NCBI GenBank assembly: GCA_903824735.1 | Contig: CAIJXO010000074.1 | Location: 1 to 5,887 of the forward strand | Source of the DNA: an uncultured bacterium | GTDB lineage: Bacteria; Patescibacteriota; Minisyncoccia; Phycocordibacterales; GWA1-40-21 | Direction of reading: 5' to 3' | DNA: 5,887 nucleotides | Part shown: piece after piece, positions 5,340 through 5,887 of the stretch | How the letters are laid out: each line of letters starts with the position of its first letter | Numbering within the stretch: the stretch's first letter is position 1 | Made by a program: the position numbers and the translations under genes | The notes under the pieces: model-generated | Database searches by the model: none | Seen by the model: only the letters and a program-made list of their open reading frames with translations | What the model was told of the DNA's origin: nothing

Positions 5340-5864
5340 TTAAGTTCGTTTTCCTAAAATCTTGTTTTGAATATACCACTGGAAATAACCCCTGTATTTC
5401 CTTTGTAGGTCTCTCTTCTTCCAATCAATATTGGTTACTTTTCCTCGGCAGGTATTTTTTTTACATAAGCAATCTAATTCATATGGCTCATCACCACCCA
5501 AAACCATCGCATAATCAAATGTAACCTCTTCTCCCCTTTTTATATTCTTCATCGCTATCAAAAAAATTTGACCTTTAAACCCAGCGTTCGGCTCACAACT
5601 ATGATTAAAAAAATCTACACTTTGAATTTCTTGTTTATTTTTTATTCCTATGACTAAATTATCATATATCTGGTGAGCGGAATCTTTTATTGAATTGTCT
5701 AACTGCGCCTCCTCTTTTAGAGTCATAATATACCCACCAAAAACAGCTAGGAGAGATTCTTTTTGTATATCTTTCTTTGAAAAGACACCCTTGCCGTATT
5801 TTTTTGTATTTCTAACCTCTAAATTAGGATTCATCCAAGAAAACATTTTTGATTTTATTTTCAT
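5340..5864 (-). CDS. SET-domain protein lysine methyltransferase
   Basis: 174-residue soluble protein expected to move a methyl group from S-adenosylmethionine to lysine on a protein. Visible SET motifs: the N-terminal strand KYGKGVFSKKDI (22-33); the cofactor-binding and pseudoknot motif FFNHSCEPN (85-93, with N87, H88, C90 and N93); and GEEVTFDYA (111-119) with the catalytic-site Tyr118. A post-SET-like element follows: CLCKKNTCRGKV, Cys132, Cys134 and Cys139 with R140-G141. With Cys90 this could make a four-Cys zinc site. The region between the first strand and NHSC is short (SET-I of about 40 residues), as in compact bacterial SET proteins. The tail (145-174) is basic and aromatic and may contact the substrate. 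The gene is AT-rich compared with trpS. A perfect TATAAT lies 6 nt before the ATG. The substrate is unknown; histone-like or ribosomal proteins are guesses. Confidence 0.9.
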   Translation of the reverse strand: MKIKSKMFSWMNPNLEVRNTKKYGKGVFSKKDIQKESLLAVFGGYIMTLKEEAQLDNSIKDSAHQIYDNLVIGIKNKQEIQSVDFFNHSCEPNAGFKGQIFLIAMKNIKRGEEVTFDYAMVLGGDEPYELDCLCKKNTCRGKVTNIDWKKRDLQRKYRGYFQWYIQNKILGKRT

Positions 5865-5870
5865 ACAATG

Positions 5871-5876
5871 ATTATA
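5871..5876 (-). promoter_or_regulatory. -10 box of the SET gene, leaderless type
   Basis: A perfect TATAAT (5876 to 5871) is followed by exactly 6 nt (CATTGT) and the ATG at 5864. Any -35 would lie at about 5894, beyond the window, so only half the promoter can be judged. The position would start transcription at the A of the ATG. Confidence 0.55.
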
Positions 5877-5887
5877 TATTAGTTTGG

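Noticed and set aside
5308..5424. N-terminal extension of the Cys-rich membrane protein by 39 residues into the SET gene
   Set aside because: It would overlap the SET coding region by 85 bp and add a non-family leader. The ATG at 5307 has a consensus extended -10 directly upstream and puts the membrane helix at the N-terminus.

Overview
All nine genes in this window lie on the minus strand, so the map reads from right to left. I think it comes from a reduced-genome bacterium of the Candidate Phyla Radiation (Patescibacteria) type. The clues are compact spacing, the HQxR-type histidine kinase H-boxes, the CYTH protein and the Cys-rich one-pass membrane protein. I place these by recalled family resemblance, not by a search. 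The standard genetic code fits: Trp is TGG, conserved Gly residues are GGN, and no long family is broken by TGA.

Layout, in transcription order. (1) 5864-5340 encodes a SET-domain protein lysine methyltransferase with a post-SET Cys cluster. (2) 5307-4891 encodes a small one-pass membrane protein with ten cysteines, followed after 7 nt by (3) 4883-3258, a nine-TM sensor histidine kinase. A strong hairpin with a U-tract (about 3185-3241) follows. (4) 3188/3164-2469 encodes a soluble histidine kinase made only of the catalytic core and clearly paralogous to (3). No response regulator lies between or beside them. (5, 6) 2398-2108 and 2105-1875 encode a hicB-hicA toxin-antitoxin pair. (7, 8) 1862-1344 and 1340-858 encode a CYTH-fold triphosphate enzyme and a Nudix hydrolase, 3 nt apart. 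(9) 839-1 is tryptophanyl-tRNA synthetase, cut by the window edge.

The most notable pattern is how genes start. No gene has a clear, well-placed Shine-Dalgarno sequence. Five of the nine have a good -10 box exactly 6 or 7 nt before the ATG (TATAAT, TATAAT, TACTAT, TATACT and TATATT). That puts the transcription start on or next to the A of the ATG, so leaderless mRNAs are predicted. Most of the other genes follow an upstream gene by 2 to 7 nt and probably depend on coupling.

Functionally the window splits into an AT-rich accessory or signalling half (SET protein, Cys-rich membrane protein, two unusual kinases) and a half with a toxin-antitoxin pair, two phosphate-metabolism enzymes and an essential tRNA synthetase. 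No CRISPR array, tRNA, rRNA, transposase or att site is visible. There is no gene-free stretch longer than 300 bases.
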